From IMG/VR virus record IMGVR_UViG_3300042328_000040, positions 1 to 33,223 of that record: DNA of 33,223 bases; one strand, given 5' to 3'. The DNA is from a virus. Below are positions 6,812 to 13,841 of this stretch, piece by piece (positions within the stretch are counted from its first letter, which is position 1; each line of letters opens with the position of its first letter). The notes below the pieces were generated by a model that had not been told where the DNA came from, did no database searches, and was given only the letters and a program-made list of their open reading frames with translations. The position numbers and the translations under genes are program-made.

Positions 6812-6880
6812 TATCCGACATAGCAAAATCTTAAAATAAATCTTTCTTCTTAAATTGCGAACGCAGTGAGCATAATTTGC

Positions 6881-6909
6881 TTGACTTTTAGTTTCTTCTG
6901 TGTTATAAT
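6881..6909 (+). promoter_or_regulatory. rightward sigma70 promoter (late arm)
   Basis: TTGACT (6881-6886), a 17-base spacer and TATAAT (6904-6909), with TGT before the -10, form a near-consensus promoter. It faces away from the leftward promoter, with 69 bases between their -35 boxes. A small hairpin TCCACT/AGTGGA (6933-6948) lies in the leader just before the HNH ribosome binding site. Confidence 0.88.
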
Positions 6910-6967
6910 GATTACATAGTTAGTAAATTATTGTCCACTCTTTAGTGGATCGAGCGGAGCGAGAGAC

Positions 6968-7237
6968 ATGCCATACATGACGAACGGCAAACGAGATTAT
7001 AAAAAAGAATTAGAGTGGGAACATGAACAAAGTAAGAAGCGTGTTAAAGACCGTGCTGCTCGTAACAAGGCTCGTAAAGAAGCTGGACTTAAAGTAGGAG
7101 ACTCTCGTCAAGCTGATCACAAGAAGCCTCTAGACTCAGGAGGTTCTAACAAGAAGTCTAACGTTCGAGTTGTCTCGGCTAAAGAGAATGCAGATAAAGA
7201 AGTAAAACGCAAGAGGTCTAAACCTGGGAATAATTAA
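6968..7237 (+). CDS. HNH endonuclease, 89 aa
   Basis: This small, very basic protein has the HNH core at residues 48-75: A-D50-H51 with KKPLDSGGSN after it, then N65-VRVVSAKEN74. The Asp-His pair and downstream Asn residues are the expected metal and catalytic positions. Short HNH proteins next to terminase genes assist DNA cleavage during packaging in many phages. ATG 6968 has GGAG 8 bases upstream. A second ATG at codon 4 is possible. The stop shares one base with the next start (TAATG). It is the first gene behind the rightward promoter. Confidence 0.85.
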   Translation: MPYMTNGKRDYKKELEWEHEQSKKRVKDRAARNKARKEAGLKVGDSRQADHKKPLDSGGSNKKSNVRVVSAKENADKEVKRKRSKPGNN

Positions 7238-7686
7238 TGACTGAAGAAACAATTGATACGGCAAAGGCTACCAAGCCTCGTAGAAAAGGTAGGAGAAGTA
7301 GAGAGGAGACTAACAAGATTAGAGCTGCTCTTGGGTTAACCGTTAAGGTTGCTCCCCCTAAAAGGGACTACACTCCACCTGCTATTCTACCAGAGAAGAC
7401 TAAGGCTAAGTCGCAAGAGATTCTTGCTGCTATGCTCACAGGTAAGAGCACTCTTGTAGTAAAGAAAGTAATGGACAAAGCTTTAGATGACAACGACTCT
7501 GATCAGATGGCTTGTCTCAAACTGCTTATAGATCGTATGATCCCTACATCTTATTTCGAGAAAGAGAATAAGGGTAACAAGGGGATTACTATTCAGATCA
7601 TGGGCGTAGGTGAAGTAGGTATAAAAGAAAACGAAGACGAACCGATTGAAGCTGAGTATGTAGAGGAGGAGCCAATAGATGGCTAA
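7237..7686 (+). CDS. putative terminase small subunit, 149 aa
   Basis: The N-terminal 60 residues are basic and look disordered. Residues 65-110 are helical (SQEILAAMLTGKSTLVVKKV, then DNDSDQMACLKLLIDRMIP), and the tail is acidic. Size, position directly before the large subunit and an 8-base overlap with it support a small terminase or terminase-associated role, which would recognise the phage DNA for packaging. The family resemblance is weak by eye, so this is mainly a call from position. Confidence 0.6.
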   Translation: MTEETIDTAKATKPRRKGRRSREETNKIRAALGLTVKVAPPKRDYTPPAILPEKTKAKSQEILAAMLTGKSTLVVKKVMDKALDDNDSDQMACLKLLIDRMIPTSYFEKENKGNKGITIQIMGVGEVGIKENEDEPIEAEYVEEEPIDG

Positions 7687-8938
7687 TCTTCAGGTAAAGC
7701 TTCATGAGAAACAGTTAGAGATATTCAACGATCCACATAGGTTCAAAGTAGTAGCAGCAGGTCGACGCTTTGGTAAGTCTCGACTAGCAGCTTGGACCTT
7801 GATCATTGAGGCACTGAAGAGTACTGAGAAGGATGTGTTCTACGTAGCACCTACTTATCAGCAGGCTAGGGATATTCTCTGGTCTCTTCTTAAAGAGATA
7901 GCTAGAGATGTCACAGCATCTGCCCACGAGAACACTTCGGTGTTAACTCTAATTAATGGGCGTAAGATTTACCTTAAAGGTTCAGATAGACCAGATACTC
8001 TTCGGGGTGTAGGTTTAGCGTATGTAGTAATTGATGAGTACGCTGACATGAAGCCTCAAGTGTTCGAACAGATCTTGAGACCAGCGTTAGCAGACGTTAG
8101 GGGTGGTGCTTTATTTATTGGTACCCCTAAAGGTAGGAACCACTTCTACGAACTGTTTAAGTACAGTGAGGGTGAGAAGGATCCTGACTGGAAGTCGTTC
8201 CACTACACTTCTTATGATAATCCTCTCCTTCCTAAGGATGAGATTGAAGCAGCTAAGTTGTCTATGTCTAGCTTTGCGTTTAGACAAGAGTTTATGGCTT
8301 CGTTTGAAGCTGCCTCACGAGATTTATTTAAAGAAGAATGGGTACACATAGATGAAGAAGAACCTAGTGAAGGTCGTTATTTCGTTGCTGTTGACTTGGC
8401 TGGCTTTATCAATGTGGATAAAGAGTCTGGTAATAAGAATAAAAAACTAGATGAGACAGCGATTGCTGTAGTTAAGGTACATGATGGTGGTTGGTGGATT
8501 GCTGATGTACTCCATGGTAGGTGGGATATTAAAGAGACTTGTTCTCAGATAATGTCTGCAGTTGTTAAGTACGAACCCGTAGCTGTAGGTATTGAAAAAG
8601 GGAGTCTAAAGAATGCAGCATTACCTTACCTTACTGATCTTATGCGTAGGCACAATCACTACTTTAGGATTGATGACGTTACTCATGGTAACCAAAAGAA
8701 AACAGATCGAATCGTCTGGGCTCTCCAGGGTCGCTTTGAACACGGAAAAGTCTCGTTAAACTATGGGTCTTGGAATAATGAGTTCATTGATCAGTTAGTT
8801 AACTTTCCTAACTCACAGTTACATGATGACTTGATTGATGCGGTAGCATACATAGATCAGATACAGATAGTAGAATACTTTCATGATTATGACAGTGAAG
8901 AGCAGTACGAACCTCTTGATATGGTTAGTGGATTTTAA
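7679..8938 (+). CDS. terL: terminase large subunit, 419 aa
   Basis: This is the ATP-driven DNA packaging motor and headful or site nuclease. The Walker A is AAGRRFGKSR (26-35), the Walker B VVIDE (116-120), followed by the coupling segment IGTPKGR (147-153). The RNase H-like nuclease domain has D239 in VAVDLAG, the DET at 258-260, and the HDD near residue 393. AGGAGGAG lies 8 bases before ATG 7679, inside the end of the preceding gene. The length is normal for podovirus terminases. Confidence 0.95.
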   Translation: MANLQVKLHEKQLEIFNDPHRFKVVAAGRRFGKSRLAAWTLIIEALKSTEKDVFYVAPTYQQARDILWSLLKEIARDVTASAHENTSVLTLINGRKIYLKGSDRPDTLRGVGLAYVVIDEYADMKPQVFEQILRPALADVRGGALFIGTPKGRNHFYELFKYSEGEKDPDWKSFHYTSYDNPLLPKDEIEAAKLSMSSFAFRQEFMASFEAASRDLFKEEWVHIDEEEPSEGRYFVAVDLAGFINVDKESGNKNKKLDETAIAVVKVHDGGWWIADVLHGRWDIKETCSQIMSAVVKYEPVAVGIEKGSLKNAALPYLTDLMRRHNHYFRIDDVTHGNQKKTDRIVWALQGRFEHGKVSLNYGSWNNEFIDQLVNFPNSQLHDDLIDAVAYIDQIQIVEYFHDYDSEEQYEPLDMVSGF

Positions 8939-8940
8939 AT

Positions 8941-9264
8941 ATGGATAAACCAGAGTTTTTAGATAGAATAGAAAAACCAGAAGAATACCCTTATATTGAG
9001 AATAAGGATGGTTCTTTCTCTACCCATAAGATGTCTGCTGAAGTAGATGACAAAGGTAATTGGTATGTTTTTCCTACTATTGTTCAGATGCCTACAGGCG
9101 AACTTTACGAGTTTAAAGATCCATATCAAGCTATGGAATATAACAAAAGAACTGGTAACTATCTACCAATGAAATCTAAAGAAGAAGCTATAAGTTATGC
9201 TTCTGGTGGATATAAAAAGAATACACCACTAGAAAGCTTTAATCCATTAAAAAAAAGGAAATAG
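8941..9264 (+). CDS. conserved phage protein between terminase and portal, 107 aa
   Basis: The body contains NKDGSFSTHKMSAEVDD, then WYVFPTIVQMPTGEL, MEYNKRTGNYLPM and the closing KEEAISYASGGYKK. This pattern recurs in many phage virion proteins and small head-region proteins as an unnamed domain. The end is Lys-rich. It starts two bases after the terminase stop with only a weak GGA RBS, so coupling to terminase translation is likely. The biochemical role is unknown. Confidence 0.7.
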   Translation: MDKPEFLDRIEKPEEYPYIENKDGSFSTHKMSAEVDDKGNWYVFPTIVQMPTGELYEFKDPYQAMEYNKRTGNYLPMKSKEEAISYASGGYKKNTPLESFNPLKKRK

Positions 9265-9268
9265 ATAA

Positions 9269-11257
9269 ATGAGTTCTAATAAATTAGTAGATTGGATTAA
9301 TGATAGCGTTACTGAGTGGCGTGATCATCGGGATGACAATTATCTATCTGATTGGAAAGAATATGAACGCTTGTGGCGTGGCATCTGGGCTGCAGAGGAC
9401 ACTACTAGACAATCAGAACGTAGTCGTATTACCTCTCCTGCATTGCAACAAGCTATTGAAAACCACACTGCAGAAATAGAAGAAGCAGTCTTTGGTCAAG
9501 GTGATTATCTATTTGATATAGATGATGACATGAATGATCAGAATCCTGCTGATGTAGAGTACATGAAGCGTTACATGAAAGAGTGCTTCAAGAAGAATAA
9601 GGTTCGTAAAGCAGTAGGAGATGTAATTCTTCTAGCTTCTATCTATGGTACTGGTATTGGTGAACTTACTGTTAAGAATACAAAAGAACTAGTACCTACT
9701 ACTAAACAAATGGAAGGTTTAGACATTTCTGCTATTGGTGTACAAGAAGTAGAAAAAGTAGGAGTGTATTTACGTCCAATTAATCCTCAGAACTTCCTTA
9801 TAGATCCTAATGCTACTTCTATTGAAGATGCTATGGGTGTAGCAATTGAAGAGTTTGTATCAGCACACTCAGTAGCTCAAGCTATTAGACAAGGTATCTA
9901 CCGTGATGCTAAGAACTTAAGTGATGACTCTACTCCAGATAATGATCTTGAAGCTAGTTTTATAGATACTCAGTATGATGATGATAAGATTCGAGTACTT
10001 CGTTATTATGGTTTAGTACCTAAACACTTACTTGATAGTGCCATGAAAGAAGATGGTGAGGTTGTAGATCTATTTGGAGAAGATAAAAACTCCAAAGAAG
10101 ATGAAGATATAAGTGAACTAATGGAAGAGTATGGAGATCTAGTAGAGGCAGTAGTAGTTATTGCTAATGAGTCTTCCCTTCTAAAAGCAGAACTTTCTCC
10201 TTATATGATGAAAGATCGTCCAGTAGTTGCTTATCAAGATGATACTATCCCTAATAGATTCTGGGGTCGTGGAGTTGCAGAGAAGGGCTACAACATGCAG
10301 AAAGCAATTGATGCACAGCTACGTAGCCACTTAGATAGTTTAGCCCTTGCAACCGTGCCTATGATGGCTATGGATGCTACTCGACTACCTCGTGGTAGTA
10401 AGTTTGAAGTACGTCCAGGTAAAACTATCCTTACTAATGGTAATCCAGCTGAAATCCTAATGCCATTTAAGTTTGGTTCAGTAGATGGTGCTAACATTCA
10501 AACAGCACAACAGTTCGAACAGATGTTATTACAGGCTACAGGTACTATGGATACTGCTGCAATGCAGTCCCAACCTGAAGGTGCTAACATGTCGTTTGCT
10601 CTTTCTGCTATTATTAAGAAAAATAAACGAACTTTAGTTAATTTCCAAGATCAATTCCTTATTCCATTTGTAGAAAAAGCAGCTTGGAGGTTCATGCAGT
10701 TTGATCCTGATCACTTTAAGACACAAGACTGGAAGTTTATACCTTCATCTACACTAGGTATGCTTGCTCGTGAGGTTGAACAGCAACAGTTTATCAATTT
10801 GATGAAAACTCTAGGTCCAGATAGTCCTTTAGTCCCTATCTTGATGCAAGGTGTACTAGAAACTTCTAACTTAGCTAACAAAACACAGCTACTACAGTTG
10901 TTAGCACAGTCACAACAACCTAATCCACAACAACAACAGATGCAAATGCAGCAAGCACAGCTTCAAATGGGTTTAATAGCAGCTCAAACTGCAGATCTTA
11001 ACACTAAAGCAGGTAAACAACAAGCAGAGGCACAGCAAATTGCTGTTGAAACTCAACTTGAGCCTGAAGTAGTAAAAGCTAAACTAGTTGCAGCTCTCTC
11101 TACTAATCTGCAAGTAGGTCAAGATGATGATAAGGAGTTTGAGCGTCGTGTTAAAGTTGCTGATCTCCTACTAAAAGAGAAATCTCTTGATTTAAAAGCA
11201 GTAGATAGTGCTCAAAATAGAGAGATTGTCAAGATGCAAATGAATACTAAAAAATAA
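9269..11257 (+). CDS. portal (head-tail connector) protein, 662 aa
   Basis: The portal forms the twelve-part ring through which DNA enters and leaves the head. Size, place after the terminase, and sequence features fit podovirus portals: an N-terminal WKEYERLWRG segment, RITSPALQQAIENHTAEIEE, an acidic middle, PVVAYQDDTIPNRFWGRGVAEK and a long helical C-terminus. Residues about 545-572 are Gln-rich (QQQQMQMQQAQLQ), probably a coiled barrel. AAGGAAA lies 10 bases upstream of ATG 9269. No frame break was seen. Confidence 0.9.
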   Translation: MSSNKLVDWINDSVTEWRDHRDDNYLSDWKEYERLWRGIWAAEDTTRQSERSRITSPALQQAIENHTAEIEEAVFGQGDYLFDIDDDMNDQNPADVEYMKRYMKECFKKNKVRKAVGDVILLASIYGTGIGELTVKNTKELVPTTKQMEGLDISAIGVQEVEKVGVYLRPINPQNFLIDPNATSIEDAMGVAIEEFVSAHSVAQAIRQGIYRDAKNLSDDSTPDNDLEASFIDTQYDDDKIRVLRYYGLVPKHLLDSAMKEDGEVVDLFGEDKNSKEDEDISELMEEYGDLVEAVVVIANESSLLKAELSPYMMKDRPVVAYQDDTIPNRFWGRGVAEKGYNMQKAIDAQLRSHLDSLALATVPMMAMDATRLPRGSKFEVRPGKTILTNGNPAEILMPFKFGSVDGANIQTAQQFEQMLLQATGTMDTAAMQSQPEGANMSFALSAIIKKNKRTLVNFQDQFLIPFVEKAAWRFMQFDPDHFKTQDWKFIPSSTLGMLAREVEQQQFINLMKTLGPDSPLVPILMQGVLETSNLANKTQLLQLLAQSQQPNPQQQQMQMQQAQLQMGLIAAQTADLNTKAGKQQAEAQQIAVETQLEPEVVKAKLVAALSTNLQVGQDDDKEFERRVKVADLLLKEKSLDLKAVDSAQNREIVKMQMNTKK

Positions 11258-11260
11258 CTC

Positions 11261-11289
11261 TTGACTTTTAAATAATCTTATGGTATAAT
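11261..11289 (+). promoter_or_regulatory. internal sigma70 promoter before the scaffold/capsid genes
   Basis: TTGACT (11261-11266), 17 bases, TATAAT (11284-11289), with TGG before the -10. It lies between the portal gene and the next four head genes and would raise capsid expression. Confidence 0.88.
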
Positions 11290-11340
11290 CATTATATAAG
11301 TAAAGCTATTATAACACATTCTTATGAAAGGTGCAATAGT

Positions 11341-11583
11341 TTGGATAGAGAATTACAAGATTATTACGAAGAAAGATTTAGTACGATGTCCTCTAAAGGG
11401 TGGAAAGACCTAATAGAGGATGTTCAAGCGATGTATGATGCAACAAACCAGATTAGTAGTACAGATAACTTTGAGGGGTTCCATAAGCGTAAGGGTCAAC
11501 TAGATATCCTACAGTGGATTCTCTCACTAAAACAGGTTTCCGAACAAACGTATGAGGAATTGCTAAATGCGGATAATGCTTGA
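11341..11583 (+). CDS. small head-region protein, 80 aa, TTG start
   Basis: The frame begins with TTG 11341 behind AAAGGTG. The first in-frame ATG is 16 codons later. The first ATG after the promoter (11323) is in another frame, so TTG is the best start. The protein is acidic and helical (YYEERFSTMSSKGWKDLIED, then LQDILQWILSL-like heptads around residue 55-65). It lies between portal and scaffold. I recognise no family. It may be a head or scaffold accessory. Confidence 0.7.
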   Translation: MDRELQDYYEERFSTMSSKGWKDLIEDVQAMYDATNQISSTDNFEGFHKRKGQLDILQWILSLKQVSEQTYEELLNADNA

Positions 11584-11788
11584 TTTTAAGTGTACCGTAT
11601 GTGATCATACAGATGAACGGTATGTAGATAACAATACAGAATACACTGAGTGTTCTATATGTAATGGTAAAGCTACTCGAATGATTAGCACACCTACTAT
11701 TTCATTAGAAGGATACTCAGGTAGCTTTCCAGGTGCAGCAGCCGCTTGGGAAAAAAAGCACAGAATGGCTGCTACCCCAAGAGATTAG
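11567..11788 (+). CDS. FmdB-like zinc ribbon protein, 73 aa
   Basis: Two CxxC knuckles (CTVC near 9-12 and CSIC near 30-33) separated by an acidic turn, followed by GKATRMISTPTISLEGYSG, give the pattern of FmdB-type zinc ribbons that many phages carry close to their head genes. The end has FPGAAAAWEKKH. ATG 11567 has GAGGAA 7 bases upstream and overlaps the previous gene by 17 bases. Role in the virion or in regulation is unknown. Confidence 0.7.
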   Translation: MRIMLDFKCTVCDHTDERYVDNNTEYTECSICNGKATRMISTPTISLEGYSGSFPGAAAAWEKKHRMAATPRD

Positions 11789-11848
11789 CTACGATAGCCA
11801 AGTAACTAGTTCCTTTCCTAAAATGCTTATATGCACAGGAGACTTAAT

Positions 11849-12640
11849 ATGGCACAAGTGATAGATGAAGTTTTAATTAATGATTTAGAGACTGACTCAT
11901 TAGATGATAATGATAACTCAGAACCTCTAGATACCTCAGCTAATAAACCAGACGAGGCTGTAGAAGATCTACCAGAGAAATACCGTAACAAATCACTAAA
12001 AGATATTATCGCAATGCACCAAGAAAGTGAAAAGCTTATTGGTAAACAAGGTAATGAAGTTGGTGAACTACGTCGAACAGTAGATGATTTTATTAAAACT
12101 CAAACTTCTAGAAACTTAAAGACAGATGTAGAACCAGAACTTAGTGATGATGACTTTTATAGTGATCCAATACAAGCAACTAAACGAGCTATTGATGAAC
12201 ATCCAGCAATAAAGGATGCTAAACAACAAGCTATGGCTATGAAGCAAGCAGCTGTGCAAAATCAGATTGCTTCTAAATATCCTAACTTCCGTGAGATTGC
12301 TACAAGTGAAGAATTTGGTAATTGGGTAGGTGCTTCTAAAGTACGTTTAGAGTTATACAATAGAGCTCAAGATCAGTTTGATTTTGACTCTGCTGATGAA
12401 CTCTTATCTACTTGGATTGAACGTCAAGAGTACACTAAGAAAGTAACTGATACCTCTAAATTAGACCGAGAGCAACAACTTAAATCGGCAGATATGGGGA
12501 CATCAGGTGCAACTGAATCTACATCAAAAAAGAAATATCGTCGAAGCGATATTATTAAACTTATGCAAACCGATCCTGATCGATACGATAGTATGGCACC
12601 AGAAATTATGCAAGCCTATCGAGAGAACAGGGTAATATAA
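11849..12640 (+). CDS. capsid scaffolding protein, 263 aa
   Basis: Very acidic N-terminus (residues 5-45), helical middle with LIGKQGNEVGELRRTVDDF and a basic C-terminal tail (SKKKYRRSDIIKLM) directly before the capsid gene. This is the usual composition and place of podovirus scaffolds, which assemble the procapsid and are then removed, with the basic tail binding the coat. ATG 11849 has AGGAG 7 bases upstream. A six-codon longer version from 11831 lacks an RBS. Confidence 0.8.
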   Translation: MAQVIDEVLINDLETDSLDDNDNSEPLDTSANKPDEAVEDLPEKYRNKSLKDIIAMHQESEKLIGKQGNEVGELRRTVDDFIKTQTSRNLKTDVEPELSDDDFYSDPIQATKRAIDEHPAIKDAKQQAMAMKQAAVQNQIASKYPNFREIATSEEFGNWVGASKVRLELYNRAQDQFDFDSADELLSTWIERQEYTKKVTDTSKLDREQQLKSADMGTSGATESTSKKKYRRSDIIKLMQTDPDRYDSMAPEIMQAYRENRVI

Positions 12641-12666
12641 AAACAATTTAGAAAAGGATTTACAAA

Positions 12667-13578
12667 ATGGCTTTAGGCTCAAATCACGTAACAAATACTA
12701 CAGGCGCAACCTTCATTCCAGAAATTTGGAGTGATGAGATTATCGCTGCTTATAAGAAATCTCTTGTAGCAGCTAACCTATTTAAGAAAATGTCTTTCAC
12801 TGGTAAAAAAGGTGATACTATCCATATCCCTTCTCCTACTCGTGGTGTAGCTTCTCTTAAAGCTGCTGAAACACAAGTAACTCTACAAGCAGCTACTGAA
12901 ACAGAAGTGAACGTATTGGTAGATAAACACTACGAATACTCACGTTTGATTGAAGATATTACAGAAGTACAAGCTCTATCATCTCTTCGTCGTTTCTACA
13001 CTGAAGATGCTGGTTATGCTTTATCTAAACAAGTTGATACTTCCTTGATCCAATTAGGTCGTACTTTCAACGGTGGTTCTGGTGTTACTTACGGTGGTGC
13101 TTACATAGGTGGTGACGGTACTACTGCTTACACATCAGGTTCAAGCAATGCTTCTGCATTAACTGATGCTGCTATCCGTCGTACAATCCAACGTTTAGAT
13201 GACAACGATGTTCCTATGGATGGTCGTTTCTTCTTGATTCCTCCTTCAGCACGTAACACATTGATGGGTTTATCTCGCTACACTGAACAAGCCTTCGTTG
13301 GTGAAGTTGGTAATGGCAACACAATCCGCAATGGTGAAATCGGTAACTTGTATGGTATCCCTGTATTTGTATCAAGCAACTGTGATACTGCTACTGGTGG
13401 TGCTCGTATCGCTTTACTAGGTCACAAAGATGCTGCCGTGTTGGTTGAACAACAAGGTGTTCGTTCACAAACTCAATACAAACAAGAATACTTAGGTACT
13501 CTATACACTGCTGATACATTGTACGGTGTTAAAGAGCTACGTGACAACGCTTGCTTTGCATTAGCTGTTCCAGCCTAA
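12667..13578 (+). CDS. major capsid protein, 303 aa
   Basis: Place after the scaffold, length and features such as FIPEIWSDEIIAAYKKSLVAANLF, GDTIHIPSPTRG, the YEYSRLIEDITE segment and a C-terminal GVKELRDNACFALAVPA fit the HK97-fold coat protein of podoviruses. AAAGGATT lies 7 bases before the ATG. A strong terminator follows directly. Coding is smoother and slightly GC-richer than in neighbours, as expected for a highly expressed gene. Confidence 0.92.
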   Translation: MALGSNHVTNTTGATFIPEIWSDEIIAAYKKSLVAANLFKKMSFTGKKGDTIHIPSPTRGVASLKAAETQVTLQAATETEVNVLVDKHYEYSRLIEDITEVQALSSLRRFYTEDAGYALSKQVDTSLIQLGRTFNGGSGVTYGGAYIGGDGTTAYTSGSSNASALTDAAIRRTIQRLDDNDVPMDGRFFLIPPSARNTLMGLSRYTEQAFVGEVGNGNTIRNGEIGNLYGIPVFVSSNCDTATGGARIALLGHKDAAVLVEQQGVRSQTQYKQEYLGTLYTADTLYGVKELRDNACFALAVPA

Positions 13579-13593
13579 TAAGTAATTAGGTTT

Positions 13594-13630
13594 AAACCTC
13601 TTACCCACACGACTCGGGTAGGGGGTTTTT
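13594..13630 (+). terminator. intrinsic terminator after the major capsid gene
   Basis: A 13-bp stem with two G-U pairs (13594-13606 with 13616-13628) around a 9-base loop ends in TTTTT at 13626-13630. It separates the capsid unit from the fibre unit. No new promoter is obvious after it, so some read-through is needed for downstream genes. Confidence 0.88.
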
Positions 13631-13657
13631 GCATAATTACTTAATAGGAGAAGTATA

Positions 13658-13837
13658 ATGGCTAAATTTAAATGTAAACTTTCAGGTGTAGTGGTTAGTT
13701 TTGAGTATGAGCATGATATTAAGTCAATGCTTAAACATCCTCAGTATGACTTAGTAGATGAATCTCCAGCTAAAAAAGCACCTGAAGGTTTAGTAAAAGA
13801 AAAAACAGTAGCAGTAAAATCTATATTTAAGGACTAG
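13658..13837 (+). CDS. small conserved head-region protein, 59 aa
   Basis: A short frame with AGGAG 8 bases upstream of ATG 13658. The protein begins MAKFKCKLSGVVVSFEYEHD, continues DIKSMLKHPQYDLVDE and has a Lys-rich end. Small proteins with this kind of opening strand pair and KHPxYD follow the capsid gene in many phages. Function is unknown. It is shorter than usual gene-calling cutoffs and is easily missed. Confidence 0.75.
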   Translation: MAKFKCKLSGVVVSFEYEHDIKSMLKHPQYDLVDESPAKKAPEGLVKEKTVAVKSIFKD

Positions 13838-13841
13838 TTTA

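Noticed and set aside
5805-6967. tRNA or other cloverleaf RNA gene
   Set aside because: No T-loop motif or acceptor pairing was found in the intergenic region; hairpins are simple stem-loops.
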